Source: Rugalucina vietnamica
Lineage: Eukaryota > Mollusca > Bivalvia > Lucinida > Lucinidae
Assembly: GCA_964017185.1 (NCBI GenBank)
Contig: OZ024875.1
Coordinates: forward strand, 47,261,986-47,325,985
Direction: 5' to 3'
DNA length: 64,000 nt
Positions within the stretch are counted from its first letter, which is position 1. Each line of letters starts with the position of its first letter. The notes under the pieces are model-generated. The model had not been told where the DNA came from and did not search any database. It worked only from the letters and a program-made list of their open reading frames with translations. The position numbers were made by a program, and so were the translations under genes. Of this stretch, positions 35,401 through 46,800 are shown piece by piece.

Positions 35401-35544
35401 ATGCTTTGTAATGTATTTTCTTTCTGCATGGTTCCTCTATCCTTACTACTTCGTCCTGACTTGATTGAAACGTACTAGTATTTTGCCAGGGACGTTCAGC
35501 CATAACCAAACAAAGTAAGACATCATCATCAGAAAAAAAAAACA

Positions 35545-35800
35545 ACATGTCTTTGAAATGTATATCTCTTACACCTCATTTACAAGTAATAGTGGGGTAT
35601 AAAAGGGTATACCTGTTTTTCTTATTTTTGCTCCAAAACATAGGCTTTGGGTACTCGTTAGAACCGCCTAAGCAAGGCGATCCTAACGTGTACCCACAAT
35701 CAACGTTTTGAACAAAACAAAAACATGAAAAGTATAAAAATAATTATACTGAAATTTTCAATATTACAACTTGAAAAATCTCTGTATATTGTATGGGCAT
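35545..35800 (+). repeat. Family A fold-back element, copy 6 (decayed)
   Basis: AACATGTCTTTGAAATG to TTGTATGGGCATGTT. The central hairpin is mutated. Its position is empty in segmental copy 1 (about 24500). Confidence 0.7.
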
Positions 35801-36397
35801 GTTAAAAGTGTATGGCATCACACTGCCGTCAATGCCGTCAACAATAGTTTCCATAAATCTAATCACTCATTGACAACCTATTGAATCGAGGCGTCTGCGA
35901 GATTAAAGTTTAACATTATTTCCGTCTCAAGGGAAATATTTCGGACAATAAACGTATGGAGGTGAAACAAACGGTATTTTAATGCATGATCCTAGTCGAC
36001 GGCTTTTACTTAAGTCACCGTATAGTTAGGCTTGTCCAAGATACATGTACATTGTATAATGCATAATGCATAAGTTACATTGTACATGTATGATGCATAA
36101 GTTGCATTGTACATGACTTGTATAATACATATTTTCATAAAATGTACATTGTAAAATGCATAATGCATAAGTTACATTGTACATGTATATTTTTTGCATA
36201 TTTTTACTGAAACATTTCACTTCAGTCGATGTTGCCAAAATCCATGATAATCGACAAACTAGTCTATCACTGTATCACTTTGTGATCAAAGTAATTTTAC
36301 AACTTTCTGGCTGTTGAAGATGAAAAGTCGTACTTGCTTTCTTAACAAACAAAATGTAGAAAAGGAAAAATATCATAAATTTATCATAAAGGAATTA

Positions 36398-37155
36398 TTA
36401 TTCTTTTCAGTTCAGAAAAATCATTACACGTTACAGACGTATAAGTTATAACTTGAATGTTACGCGACAGTCTGCATGCTTAGTTTTTAACCCAATCATG
36501 GTTGATAACTAGCTGCTTTCTTTAATTGCACGCCGTTGGGTCGGGCGTCAGACTCTATGATGGCCCCGACTTAAAGCTGTTCACTTTAGTTGGTTAGGGC
36601 CGGAGCTTCTTGTCTGTTGCTTGGCCACCGGGTCCAACTGGTGTTTTTGTTTTGTTCCGGATTTCAGTAAGTTATTCGGCGGCCAGGGATCTCCATTGTC
36701 GGGCAGCTTACTGAATCTGTTGAGTCCTAGTTTTTGATTCATCAGGATGTTTATAATGATTTATTTGTTTGTTCTTGATGTTTTTTTGAATAGTTAGAGA
36801 TTCACCACGAGGACCGAAGAACTAACTAAATGTTATGAACCACTGCAGAGGCTGAGGGTGATGTTATAGCCATGTAAAATCGATTAAAGCTCGCCAGTAA
36901 AATTATATTACTGATCGTTCCAATGCGATACTTCTGTGGTGGTTCTTTTTGTTTTATGTCTTGGTGTATTTTGTGATCTTGGCGCCTTATGTATGTTTTA
37001 CATATTTTTAGCTGCTCATTCGACTTACATGCACGATACGTTTTCATGGTATAAGTACCTGATTGTTAATTTTGTTTTTTCCCACCTCGGTTTTTGGAGT
37101 GGGAATCTTTTTTCTGATTGCGCCTTTTCCTGATCTTTGCCTACCTGTATCTTTC
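36398..37155 (+). mobile_element. Retroelement Q 3' end, copy 4
   Basis: Begins in the last codons of the reverse transcriptase (FQFRKIITRYRR-type text, with frame breaks) and continues through the complete 3' UTR to TTTGCCTACCTGTA. Confidence 0.82.
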
Positions 37156-38411
37156 TCTACGTCAAAAAATTAAAGTGATAGGAAACTAAGTTGCCCAGTT
37201 GAAACAAAAGGTGTATAGCTTGATTTTGACCTCAGACGCGTCAAAAGGTCGGCGAGCCTGCTTTGCAGCACGTGAAAGGATATTCAGATTGTCAATGTAC
37301 GAATACTAACTGTTCGTGCAAACGAAGTTTAATGGAAAACTTGAGGCATTTCGTACTGATTTAACTTTTTACGTGCTAGCTCTTGGACTCGTCGATCGTT
37401 TGACGCGTCTGAGGTCAAAATCCATCTGTATATGAAGATTAAGGGTAAACATTACTATTGTTTATGCGCACATTGTTAGCGCAACGTCGGCGTTTAGTGT
37501 GTGCACGTTACGCGTAGCTTTTAACGTCGTTTTGTTTTGATTTCTAAATGACGTTGCAAGCTGTAGAATCTTATTTTGTTTGTTTCTGCATAATTAAGTC
37601 CTAGAGCGGGTATACATATTGTTCATTTTTATTATAAAAGAAGTTCTGTGGCAACTGATATACCCAATTCGTGTTTAAGGTTAATTATATGGAAAAATGG
37701 TTATTTAGCTGTTGATGACGTCGCATAAATACACGCGACGTCAGTGTAACGTTTGGCGTTAAAACATAAAAGGCGGGAATATTGAACGGGTTTCCTCTAT
37801 ATCTTCCGACGCAATCCGGTGACTACTATTTTTTATTTCAAAATTTAAATGGTTTCAACGTTTCCTATCTGTTGGTGCATTTTAATCAAAATCATATGCG
37901 TAGTTTAGGCGATATCGCAAAAATACGTCCTTTTTCCAGGTACGATTAAATGGCGGGACAGTTTATTTTGCTTGTTATCTCCTCAATTTAAGAGCAAAAT
38001 GTATCAAAATGTAGGAAAATAACATTCATGGTGTGTTTAAATTGTTTCTGGAGTAAAAACGTATGTATTAAAACACATGCCCGCTACAAGAGCGGTTTTC
38101 TGAAATTCACGAGAAACATCCAAAAAGTTCTGATACCATGGAAACGAGGCCGGTAACCCCCCATTTTTATTTCGATTTTAGTCCAAGGATACAATAATCT
38201 TAAAGCATGTGAAGTTTCATGAAAATCATATGCGGGAATCAATTAGTATTGTTTCCCTTTAAGATAATCTTCTAACAGATAAAATGACATTTTGTAAACA
38301 GGTCGTGTCAAAGGTCGTTTCGGTTCCGTGTTCCGTTAACAGTTAAAACGGGACAATGTTGGTCACGGAGAGGTCACAAAAAACAATGTGGCCACTGTAA
38401 TTACTTCATTG
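37156..38411. other. No recognisable gene
   Basis: Non-coding with short ORFs only. No splice-flanked conserved segment seen. Confidence 0.4.
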
Positions 38412-38505
38412 GAGCCGCGGCGCCAGAAAACCGGTCTTCGGGGTTTTCGACCAGGTCCGACACTGACCGGCATGTACAGTCACAGAAGAAGGCTAGAATT
38501 TTGAA
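38412..38505 (+). mobile_element. Family D element, partial copy 3
   Basis: GAGCCGCGGCGCCAGAAAAC, then text equal to the GTCCGACAC...CAGTCACAGAAGAAGGCTAG part of the family. The other half is missing. Confidence 0.7.
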
Positions 38506-38689
38506 ATTGTGCACAGCGGATCTGCACCTTTGTTTTTGCATAGGTAAAAAACGGGTTTCTCCTGACGTTTTTTTATTTATTTCGATGACGTTTGTTTATT
38601 GTGTTGCATATATGTTCTTATTGTTTATTGTGGCTTTATTAAAAAGAATAGTGACAGTTGTGATGTCAATAACACATGGTGTCTCTTTA

Positions 38690-38953
38690 CATTACGAAAA
38701 CTTGCCCATGCAATATACAAAGATGTTTTTTGTCAACTAAAATTGAAAAATTCATCAGAAAAAATATATATTTTGATAGGTTTGCTTAAAACATAGATTT
38801 TAGGTACACGTGGTGAGACGGTTCAAACGAGTACCCACAATCTATGTTTTGGAGCAAAACTAAGAAAAAATAGGCATACCCCTGCATACCCCAATTTGCT
38901 ATATAAAAGTATGGTTTAAAGTTGTATTAATTGCACGGACATGTTTTCCTGCT
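38690..38953 (-). repeat. Family A fold-back element, copy 7
   Basis: CATTACGAAAACTTGCCC to GGACATGTTTTCCTG. Overlapping ORFs are not genes. Confidence 0.85.
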
Positions 38954-39002
38954 GAGAGTGACTTCCATTCCTCGTCGTTACCGGTAATAAGCAATGTAGT
39001 TT

Positions 39003-39428
39003 ACTCTATCTCCATCTGAGTGTTTTTACTGCTTCCAAAGGATCAAACCTTTATATTTTATTTCCTATTACTGCAGCTGGTGTTGTGCCGTGTGGCGGCC
39101 TTAAAAAATCTCCCCGTACATCATCCATAGTGAAGATTATTTTTATTTAGGTCATTTGAGATCAGTAAAGATATTCAGTGTGTTCAAAACACTCACGTTT
39201 AGAAACATACTTCTAAGCAATGTTTAAATTATCTGACCCCGTTTAGGAATGTGTCTTCGATTTAGACTTTTCGTGAAAGTTTTCGAAATTGCAGTTCAAT
39301 ATATAGCCTGGCTTTCGTTGCCGTTTTAAAAAGGGCTACTGATATTACCCGAGATTGCGCAATATAGTCAAGTCTATCTCCCTTTGAGTGTTTTTACTGC
39401 TTCCAAAGGATCAAACCTTTATATTTTA
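39003..39428. repeat. Direct repeat pair of about 60 bp
   Basis: CTATCTCC...GAGTGTTTTTACTGCTTCC...AACCTTTATATTTTAT at 39003-39063 and again at 39368-39428. A related piece is at about 8310. Confidence 0.75.
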
Positions 39429-39561
39429 TCTTTTGTACTCCGTTCCCAGTTCATTCAAAGTGTCCATTTAAAAGATGCATTGCATTCTAAGTGTCCGTTT
39501 AAGATGCATCTCATTTTGAAATTTTGAAGTAAAGGACCATAATAACAAAGCGTTGTCATCC

Positions 39562-39567
39562 TTTATT
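39562..39567 (-). terminator. Candidate polyadenylation signal
   Basis: AATAAA on the minus strand, about 180 bp past the stop codon of the minus-strand gene. Confidence 0.5.
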
Positions 39568-39747
39568 AAAGTACAGGTAACTTACATTGACATAGCATGC
39601 AATCAAATTAATCATGACAATAAAAAATCATTTGATGAGTATTTAAGAGCATAAAGCATTATGGCAAATAAACAACTTGTTAGAAACAAGAGTCAAATGG
39701 TCCTGCATATTCTAGTAACGGCCAGATTCGCAGAATCTGTCAAAATG

Positions 39748-41792
39748 TTAGTTCTTCAAGTCAACACATGCACAACCAGTGGTGCCACAGTATTGAGTCT
39801 GGTTTGGCCTTAAGGTCCTCATGAGATCTATTACATCTGACTCAGAAATGTTATTCATCTGTGCTATCGAAGCCGGACAGGGACAGAAATTAAACTGTGT
39901 ACACATGGTCAGCGCTGATTCAACGGCATTAGATGCTGCTCTGACAGTAACAGCAGAATTCTTCATATTCTGAAAGTCTGCAGCCGATACAGCCGAGCAG
40001 TCGGGACGGAAGGGACTCAGGCTCATGAAATCAAACTTAAGCTGGGTGGGGTACACCTTCGAGACAGAGCACATAACTTGTTGGTCTGTAATTGTGGTTC
40101 CATAATTTCGAAGATTTACATCTGTTGAAGAACGATACGTGGCATGAACGAGATCTAGTAAAGTCGAAAGCGAGTTACCATCATAATGGGAAACTGTTGC
40201 GGTCAGCAACTGGTCCCTACGTTGAAGCTCGGCTTCAGTATCAATTGTTGTAAATGCCGATACATTTACGTCACATCGTGGCCTAAATGGCTCAAGCTGG
40301 TAGAAGTCGTATACAGATCTAAGTGTTCGAAGTTGAGACACCGTACATACAATATCCTTTTTACTGAGAGCTTTCCCGTAGTCTTTAACAGTCTGCGATG
40401 GGCTGAATTTATAAATGTTCTGTGAAGAATCCAAAATATCTTGAACGGACTTTTCATCAGCTGTCATCGTCTGTACGTTTTCATACAGAGTTGATCGGGC
40501 ATGCATCTGATCTACGACACGAGTCATGTCGTTATCTACCCCTCGCATAAATCCTATCACAGCCGACTGCGCTGAATTGAGGTTAGCCTTTGTTACAGCG
40601 TTAAAATCGAGCGAGAACAGCGGTGAAGTGACGTCAAATGGAAGCTTAGGGAGTCCCAGTACATCATTGAATTCTGTGTATTCTGTAGCGTTATCAATAA
40701 GTGACTTGAATGACAGGCTTAGATTCTTAAAAGTATCAATGACTTCTGGCCAATGTTTTGCTATCTCTGCTGTTTGGGCGGTGATGTTTGTCAGTTCTTC
40801 TTTCAAGTTATCGCGATATTCCTCGTACTCTTTCCGTGCTTTTTTCATTTCATCAGCCACCGTTTTCCATTCATGCGTCTGTACAGCGATCTGTACAGCG
40901 TCGCCAATAATCCCCAGTGCCATCATTCCTCCTTGAGACCAGCTTAGTTTGTAATTCTGCACGAAGAATTTCCTGTTCGAACTACTAGTTACAAACTTTT
41001 TAACATTGGTTACCTTTTGGGTTGGACCTGTCAGCGAATGCTTCAATTTACCCTTAAATCCCTGCCAGTTCCTGATGCGTTTCCATTTCTTGAGACTTGT
41101 ACCAATATCTTTGAAATGGTCTTTCATGTTCGTCCACATCTGCTTGAACACTTTAGGTGTGTACTTGAATTTCTGTTTGAGTGTAAGCTGCTCCTTGAAT
41201 GAAACACCATGTTTTGCCATTACTTCCTCAAACCGTGGATGGTTAGGATCGAGTATAATACCGGCATCCGTCGAATCAGCGCTAAACATCGCCGTCCAGA
41301 TTGAAGTACTATAAATATCCTCTGGTAAAAGGGTGATTTGGCTATAAGCTCGGCTGTACGCTTTAACAAATCTACTAATGCTAAATTCAACCAGGTACTG
41401 AACCACCAGTCCAACAATCTGATTTTTCCTCGTTGAATCTACAAGGTTCCTAACATCTGACAAGCTGTATTCAAGCTCACCTATCAGACTCGACAAGTAT
41501 TCAGTAGAATTAGGATTTGCCTGGAACCTCTTATATAACTCATTTAGTTCTACTTCCAATGCCTTGGAAATGGCTTCTTGGTAGTCCTCTAAGCTTTGGA
41601 CTGCTTGTATAGTCTCGTTTATATAGTACATGATGTAGGCATTATCTATATTAGCAGTTCTCAAGTCAAGATAGGCTTTCTTGTTGATCAAGTACTTTTC
41701 GTCATATACCTTTCTTAAGCCTTTAATTTCCTTATCTAGGTTTTCAATTTTCGTTTTATCATCGCATATACTTGGAAATGTGGCACATCCAC
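39748..41792 (-). CDS. Exon 5 (large terminal coding exon) of the minus-strand gene
   Basis: Acceptor TATAATTGCAG at 41793-41794; coding resumes at GGT GGA TGT. Holds 681 codons plus the stop: the GC-x3-PSIC motif, the helical body, the twin repeats (about 40250-40420 and 39985-40120) and the CGTTGCAC terminal cluster. The frame also reads upstream past the acceptor to 41817, but the acceptor and phase match argue for the spliced start. Confidence 0.9.
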
Positions 41793-44700
41793 CTGCAATT
41801 ATATAAGATGACAACAATTCATAAAAAAACGTCTGTACATATTGCAGTCGTATATATACGTTGTTATTTCTACTTTTAGTGTGTCAGGTGCCAAGATAAT
41901 TTGATATAATTTCTATAAAGGTCACGTTAATTAACGACACTGACACTGAGATGTTTTGATCGTGACGATAATAACAAAAACGGAATAGACATTTAGCCTC
42001 ATGAAATTGTAAACATTTAAATAGAGTAATAATTATGAATTACGAAGTACTTCGTGCATTCAAATTTTGACTACGCTTCAGATGCTGTGAATCGAGTCAC
42101 GTTAGAGGGCATGCTAATAGGAAGGGGCCAAAATGATAGACAATTTTAATAACTTACTGCACATCTTCCCATGCATCAGGGTAACATGTCAGTGTAATGT
42201 TTACCCCCTTAAACCACACTTTTATATAGCAAAACTGGGGTATGCAAAGGTAAACCTATTTTTCTTTGTTTTGCTCCAAAACATAGATTGTGGGTATTTA
42301 CAACTTGAAATAATCTTTGTATATTTCATTAGCATGTTTTCGTAATGTGAAAGAAAACAATCCTTACCTGTAATAGCCTGTGCCAAAGTGACCCCAAGGC
42401 TTCCCACTCTGAACAACATTGAGGTACCATACACTGAAATAGGAATGTGAATAAAACAGTTATTTAAATAAACAATTCATACCAATTCTGACCTTTTCGC
42501 TACATGTATATGGTTTATTATGGTATGAGTTTCTGTGCTTCTTCTACCTTCTGTGGGTCTTTCATATTATCATTGTGACAGTAAAGTAATTGCAGTACAA
42601 TTGCAAATGTACAATTGAATTGAACTTGCGATTTTGTACGAACTTTTATTTCATACAGAGGCTGATCACGAGCTTGCGATAGTGGTTTATGTTTTACATG
42701 TATTACTACTAAAAATATAGCTAAATGGCCATGTTTTGGAGAAAAAGGCAACTACTCCCGTTGTTGATTGTGCTCTCACGTCACATTATGCATTATGGAC
42801 TATATATTTTATGTTTTTGTCATTTATTTTGGTTTGGCTGCGAGATCAAAAGTTCTGCGTGTGCCTATTCGATCTAAGCTTTCGTATGGGTAAGACGTCA
42901 ATTTATGTTACACTCACCTAAGACGGACCCCCAACCCCTCTTGCTACGGTGGAGTAATACATCTGTAGCCTTGTCGTCTGTAAAACATATGACAACATGA
43001 TAAATGTTACAATAAGCAGTGAGTTGCAATAGCTGCAAAAATGATTCCTTTCATGAACTTTTTTTTTAAAAAATCCTCTAAATATCGTGGGACATCGGTG
43101 CATCTTTAATTACATTTCTGAGAATGCGTTCACGTGATCTTAAATATAGTTTTTTGTAATATTTTAGTTAACTGGCAGTAGCTATCGCTGCTGCCAGTTA
43201 ACTGGTAATAGCAATTTCACGTACAAATTGCTGCTGCCAGACAACTGGCACTAGCTGTTTAAATTTCAATTGGTTGCTGTCAGCTTATTATTTTATTGCT
43301 TTCCTCTTGTCGGTATTGCATTCAATGATAGAAATATCTAACTAAAGAGGAACGTAAACCGTATAATAATGATTTTAAAATGTAACGAGCAGCAGCCAGT
43401 TGTCTGGCAGCAGCTATTTTAATGTAAAATCGTTATTGCCAGTCAACTGATAGCAGTTATTTCAACGTAAAAATGTTATTGCCAGTCAACTGGCAGCAGC
43501 AATTTCAACGTAAAAATGTTATCGCCAGTCAAGGGGCAGCAGCTATTTCAACGTAAAAATGTTATTGCCAGTCAACTGGCAGCAGCTACTTTAATGTAAA
43601 ATTGTTATTGCCAGTCAACTGGCATCAGCTATTTTAATGTAAAATCGTTATTGCCAGTCAACTGATAGCAGTTATTTCAACGTAAAAATGTTATTGCCAG
43701 TCAACTGGTAGCAGCTATTTCAACGTAAAAATGTTATCGCCAGTCAACTGGCAGCAGCTATTTTAACATAAAATCGTTATTGCCAGTCAACTGGCAGCAG
43801 CTATTTTAATGTTAAATTGTTATTGCCAGTCAACTGGCAGCAGCTATTTTAACGTAAAATCGTTATTGCCAGCCAACTGGCAGCAGCTATTTCAACGTAT
43901 AAATGTTATTGCAAGTCAATCGGCAGCAGCTATTTTAATGTAAAATCGTTATTGCCAGTCAACTGGCAGCAGCTATTTCAATGTAAAATTGTTATTGCCA
44001 GTCAACTGGCAGCAGCTATCTAATCGTAAAATCTTCCAAATGTTCTAAAGACCAGCCTGTTGCTTTTACAACCTCTTTATTAGGAAAACATGTCAGTATA
44101 ATGTATACCCCCTAATATCTCACTGTTGTATAGTAAAACTGGGGTATGCAGGGGTACGAGGATGATCCAATAATGATTGAGACTTTTTGAATTATTCCTA
44201 TGTAAAGAAACTTGGCTTATTGTGAATATCTTGTTAACATTGCTCAATGTCTTGTGCACACGATACACTGGTTAAAATTCACACGATGACAACTACATTC
44301 TGTTGCTTAGCAACAAGAGAATGCGAGTCAGATGTCCTTGGCCACGTGGTACCTATGCATATAAAATGGGTTGCCATGGCAACAGGTGATAAAAATTCTC
44401 ATCATGGCATACTGTGATTTATAGCGCTTATGAGTACCTTTATTCTCTGCAAATATCATTTACATACAACTGATAATTAAAGTAGGATGAGCATTTTTGC
44501 GAAAAAAGTTGGGTTTTAGCTGCGAAAAAAATCAATGATTTTGGGGGTAGGGGTGAGAAATATCTTATAACCTGAGTATACATGAGACAATAAATTGATT
44601 TTAACCTAGAACTGATCAATTATGGTATAAATATTGTAACTGAATTTCAAAAGGGACACTTGGCCCTTTCGTTTTATGTTGCCTAGCAACGATAGAATTT

Positions 44701-46492
44701 AGAAAATGCTATAAGCCAAAATTTATAGAGGAAAATGGTTGCTAGGCAACCACGTCTCGAGCACTAGTGCAAAACTCGAATTGACCGAAGCAAAATATTT
44801 CAGAGATGAATGTTAACACAGGCAGTACTCAATAATTATAAGATATCGTTTTTAAAATTTGTGACATAGCTAGATTTATATACACTACGTTTGTTCGAAT
44901 GGGCAAATGGTGGCCATAGATACTGCACGAGTGGTTCATAAATAACCATAGCAACCAAAGTGGATGGGAAAATTTGATAAAACACGCTCCGTAGAGAGAT
45001 CAGATGTGTATCTAGTGAACAAAAGTAGTTAACTTGAGCCAGTCAACAAGGTTTATAAAACAAGAGAAAAGTCTCAATCATTATTGGATCATCCTCGTAT
45101 ACCTATTTTTCTTATTTTTGCTATAAAACATAGATTGTGGACCCACTATCTATGTTTTTAGCAAAAATAAGGAAAGACAATGAAAATTTTCTACTGAAAA
45201 TTTCCAATTTTTACAACTGAAGAAAAATCTGATATATCACAGGGGCATGTTTTAGTAATTGAATGGGAGTTTTTTTAATAAAAAAAAAATAGCAAACACT
45301 GAAAAAATAAGTCAGTTGAAGACATTGACTGGATTATTACATATCAATGAAAATAGAAAGAGGACATGTTTCTATAACAAAACGAAGACAACGAGTCAAC
45401 ATCCCATATCGATGTATAGCCCCATCTACTTGGGCTTCGTCTCCATGACAACCTAAAAGTATAAAATAAATTTATAACATGTACTTGTCGGGGATACTGT
45501 TTTTGTTCTTTCAAGTATATTTATTGTAGCGAGAACAGAGACGCGTTTGTAATTTCTACGCCCCTCTCATCCAGTTAATGTTTTGCAAGATCAATTTATT
45601 TGCTCAACCGACAGGGTCATTTTTTATGAATTTGTGACTCATTGCAAAGTGCGAATATGTCATATAATTATACACGACAAAAAGCAGTAGTGTGCAGTAC
45701 GATGAGTCGCTGATGTTAAGATAAGATGCTGTGTGGTTTTATTAAAGCAATATGTTCTGCGTGCGCGCAGAATCTTGAATTTGGTGTGTTCGTAAATGAT
45801 AAATAAACAAAGTTCAGGTTTCAGTTCCTTTATGGAAATCCATAAAATCTTATATATATATATCAAAAAACAATTTTCTCAAATGTTTAAAACACGTTGG
45901 CTATCCAACTTTAACAAAGTTTCAACTGGCAATCCAGTATCAACAGTAACACAGTTCTTAAATTTATTTTGTCTCGCAAAATCCGACTTATTTCGTTCGC
46001 AATGTGAGACTTTGGTGACCCAAGTTCTTCTTGGCGTCATCCACGCCAAACAAGATTAAGTTGATTACGAGTTGCGCAAATGAGCTCATAAAACTTGCTA
46101 AGTATGACCGACAGACAAACGAATTTAGATTGTACAAAATATATGTTAAATACTTGTCAAAACTTTGACAAGCCGAGTGATAAAAACTACTAGTACTTAA
46201 GAAATTTGACTCTATGTGCTCTAAAATAGCCCAAAGTAAACTTGTTCGTCTTTTTCCATCTCCCTATTTTTCGGACAAATTTTATCCATCTATAAATTTA
46301 TTCATTTAAATTTCATTTTAATTCAATTTTTAAATTCAATTTTTATTCAGCTTTGTCTGCACAACAAATACATTAAAGGCCAGTAAAATTTATTGAAGGG
46401 TCGAGTGGAAAATAAGTAAAATTATTACCTAAAATGTAGCAGGATGACCCGACAAGAACAACACAGCAAACAATTGCAGTGACATGTCGCAT
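39748..46492 (-). CDS. Secreted furin-site helical protein, 4 coding exons (744 aa predicted)
   Basis: Coding exons 46429-46492, 42918-42977, 42368-42433 and 39748-41792, all joined in phase 1 with GT-AG introns. Residues 1-21 are a signal peptide (MRHVTAIVCCVVLVG). A short pro-segment ends at RSKR (32-35), a furin-type site. The next 28 residues are hydrophobic and Gly-rich (GWGSVLVYG...), followed by GC-x3-PSIC (65-73). The rest is mainly alpha-helical with coiled-coil-like stretches, a Gly/Ala hydrophobic patch (GGMMALGIIGDAV), and two related repeats near the C-terminus, each with a YG pair, a [TS]VS motif and PFRPxC. A Cys cluster closes it. No C-terminal anchor, so it is predicted to be secreted. 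I do not recognise the family with certainty; cephalotoxin-like secreted proteins and helical pore-formers are candidates to test. Its distant paralogue is the gene at 50890-62081. Confidence 0.82.
42174..42347 (+). repeat. Family A fold-back element, copy 8 (internal deletion)
   Basis: CATCAGGGTAACATGTC to GCATGTTTTCGTAATG, with the central hairpin lost. Lies in the intron between the last two exons of the minus-strand gene, next to the exon at 42368. Confidence 0.82.
42368..42433 (-). CDS. Exon 4 of the minus-strand gene
   Basis: 66 bp, acceptor CCTATTTCAG and donor GTAAGG. Encodes most of the hydrophobic segment behind the furin site (VYGTSMLFRVGSLGVTLAQ). Confidence 0.82.
42918..42977 (-). 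CDS. Exon 3 of the minus-strand gene (furin-site exon)
   Basis: 60 bp, acceptor ATGTTTTACAG and strong donor GTGAGT. Phase 1 at both ends, so it fits between its neighbours without frame change. Encodes the end of the pro-segment with HRSKR followed by GWGSVL. Too short to be seen as an ORF; found by splice signals and by analogy with the plus-strand gene. Confidence 0.72.
   Translation of the reverse strand, partial: TTRLQMYYSTVARGVGGPS
43165..44030. repeat. 43-bp minisatellite (about 15 units plus diverged flank)
   Basis: Unit TTATTGCCAGTCAACTGGCA followed by GCAGCTATTT and CAACGTAAAAATG or a TTAATGTAAAATCG variant. Regular from about 43382 to 44030, with diverged inverted units at 43165-43270. 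Each unit holds a CCAGTCAACTGG near-palindrome. It sits in an intron of the minus-strand gene. Confidence 0.9.
44078..45260 (+). repeat. Family A fold-back element, copy 9 (split by a mariner-like MITE)
   Basis: The left part 44078-44154 ends in GCAGGGG and the right part 45098-45260 begins TATACCTATTTTTC. Joined, they match other family A copies. The central hairpin is also partly lost. Confidence 0.85.
44157..45097. mobile_element. Mariner-like MITE B, copy 1, nested in family A
   Basis: 941 bp. Both ends are CGAGGATGATCCAATAATGA and more, inverted, over at least 31 bp. TA on both sides (44155-44156 and 45098-45099) is duplicated relative to the uninterrupted family A sequence GGGGTATACC, proving a TA target duplication as in Tc1/mariner. 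The interior has TTGCCTAGCAAC palindromes. No transposase. Confidence 0.9.
45261..46428. other. Intron of the minus-strand gene, nothing recognised
   Basis: AT-rich with short ORFs. No Kazal-like or other exon was found here, although one with phase 1 at both ends could be missed. Confidence 0.5.
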
Positions 46493-46500
46493 CGTGGAAT
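46429..46500 (-). CDS. Exon 2 of the minus-strand gene (signal peptide)
   Basis: Acceptor TTATTTCAG before 46500, 8 nt of 5' UTR, ATG at 46490-46492 and donor GTAATA at 46427-46428. Encodes the 21-residue hydrophobic leader. Confidence 0.85.
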   Translation of the reverse strand: MPRCDMSLQLFAVLFLSGHPATF

Positions 46501-46713
46501 CTGAAATAAATAAATTAATAAATAAATAAATAAACTACTTGAAATTAAGAATCGAGGGATGAAGAAGCATAGTTGCGACTGTGTATTATTCCAAGTCCAC
46601 AGTTTTATATTTGCACAATTCGGCTGTGGTCAAAAATGTAAACCCGAAATAACACATTTATAATTTAATTTTTGCAAACATGCTATGAAATAAATGGAGA
46701 TAGGTTTGCTTAC

Positions 46714-46750
46714 CTTCAGTATTGAGTCAGTGTATTAAGCAATTATTTTG
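46714..46750 (-). other. Exon 1 (5' UTR) of the minus-strand gene
   Basis: Ends ACTGAAG with donor GTAAGC at 46712-46713, 213 bp from the next acceptor. The 5' end is set from the TATA box spacing. Confidence 0.6.
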
Positions 46751-46772
46751 CTTTACTCAGAGCGTGGAAACG

Positions 46773-46780
46773 TTTATATA
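46773..46780 (-). promoter_or_regulatory. TATA box of the minus-strand gene
   Basis: TATATAAACG on the minus strand, about 25-30 bp before the inferred start of the 5' UTR exon. Confidence 0.6.
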
Positions 46781-46800
46781 GAGTTCTTTCCGTACGCATG

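Larger units (their letters stand above)
30183..36260 (+). repeat. Segmental duplication, copy 2 (main part)
   Basis: Partner of 21690-24860, listed there block by block. The match resumes at 39640-40180 over the gene's 3' end, with 36260-39640 as extra sequence. Copy 2 contains insertions absent from copy 1: family D at 31581, family A at 33602 and 35545, and retroelement Q at 34056. Confidence 0.8.

Noticed and set aside
40526-40936. 136-codon plus-strand ORF
   Set aside because: Shadow of the large minus-strand exon, which has the better protein features and splice support.
39748-41817. Single-exon gene starting at the first ATG of the long ORF (41817)
   Set aside because: The acceptor at 41793-41794 with matching phase to three upstream exons, including a signal peptide, gives a better model.
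43382-44030. CRISPR array
   Set aside because: Eukaryotic minisatellite: units abut with no unique spacers between conserved repeats.
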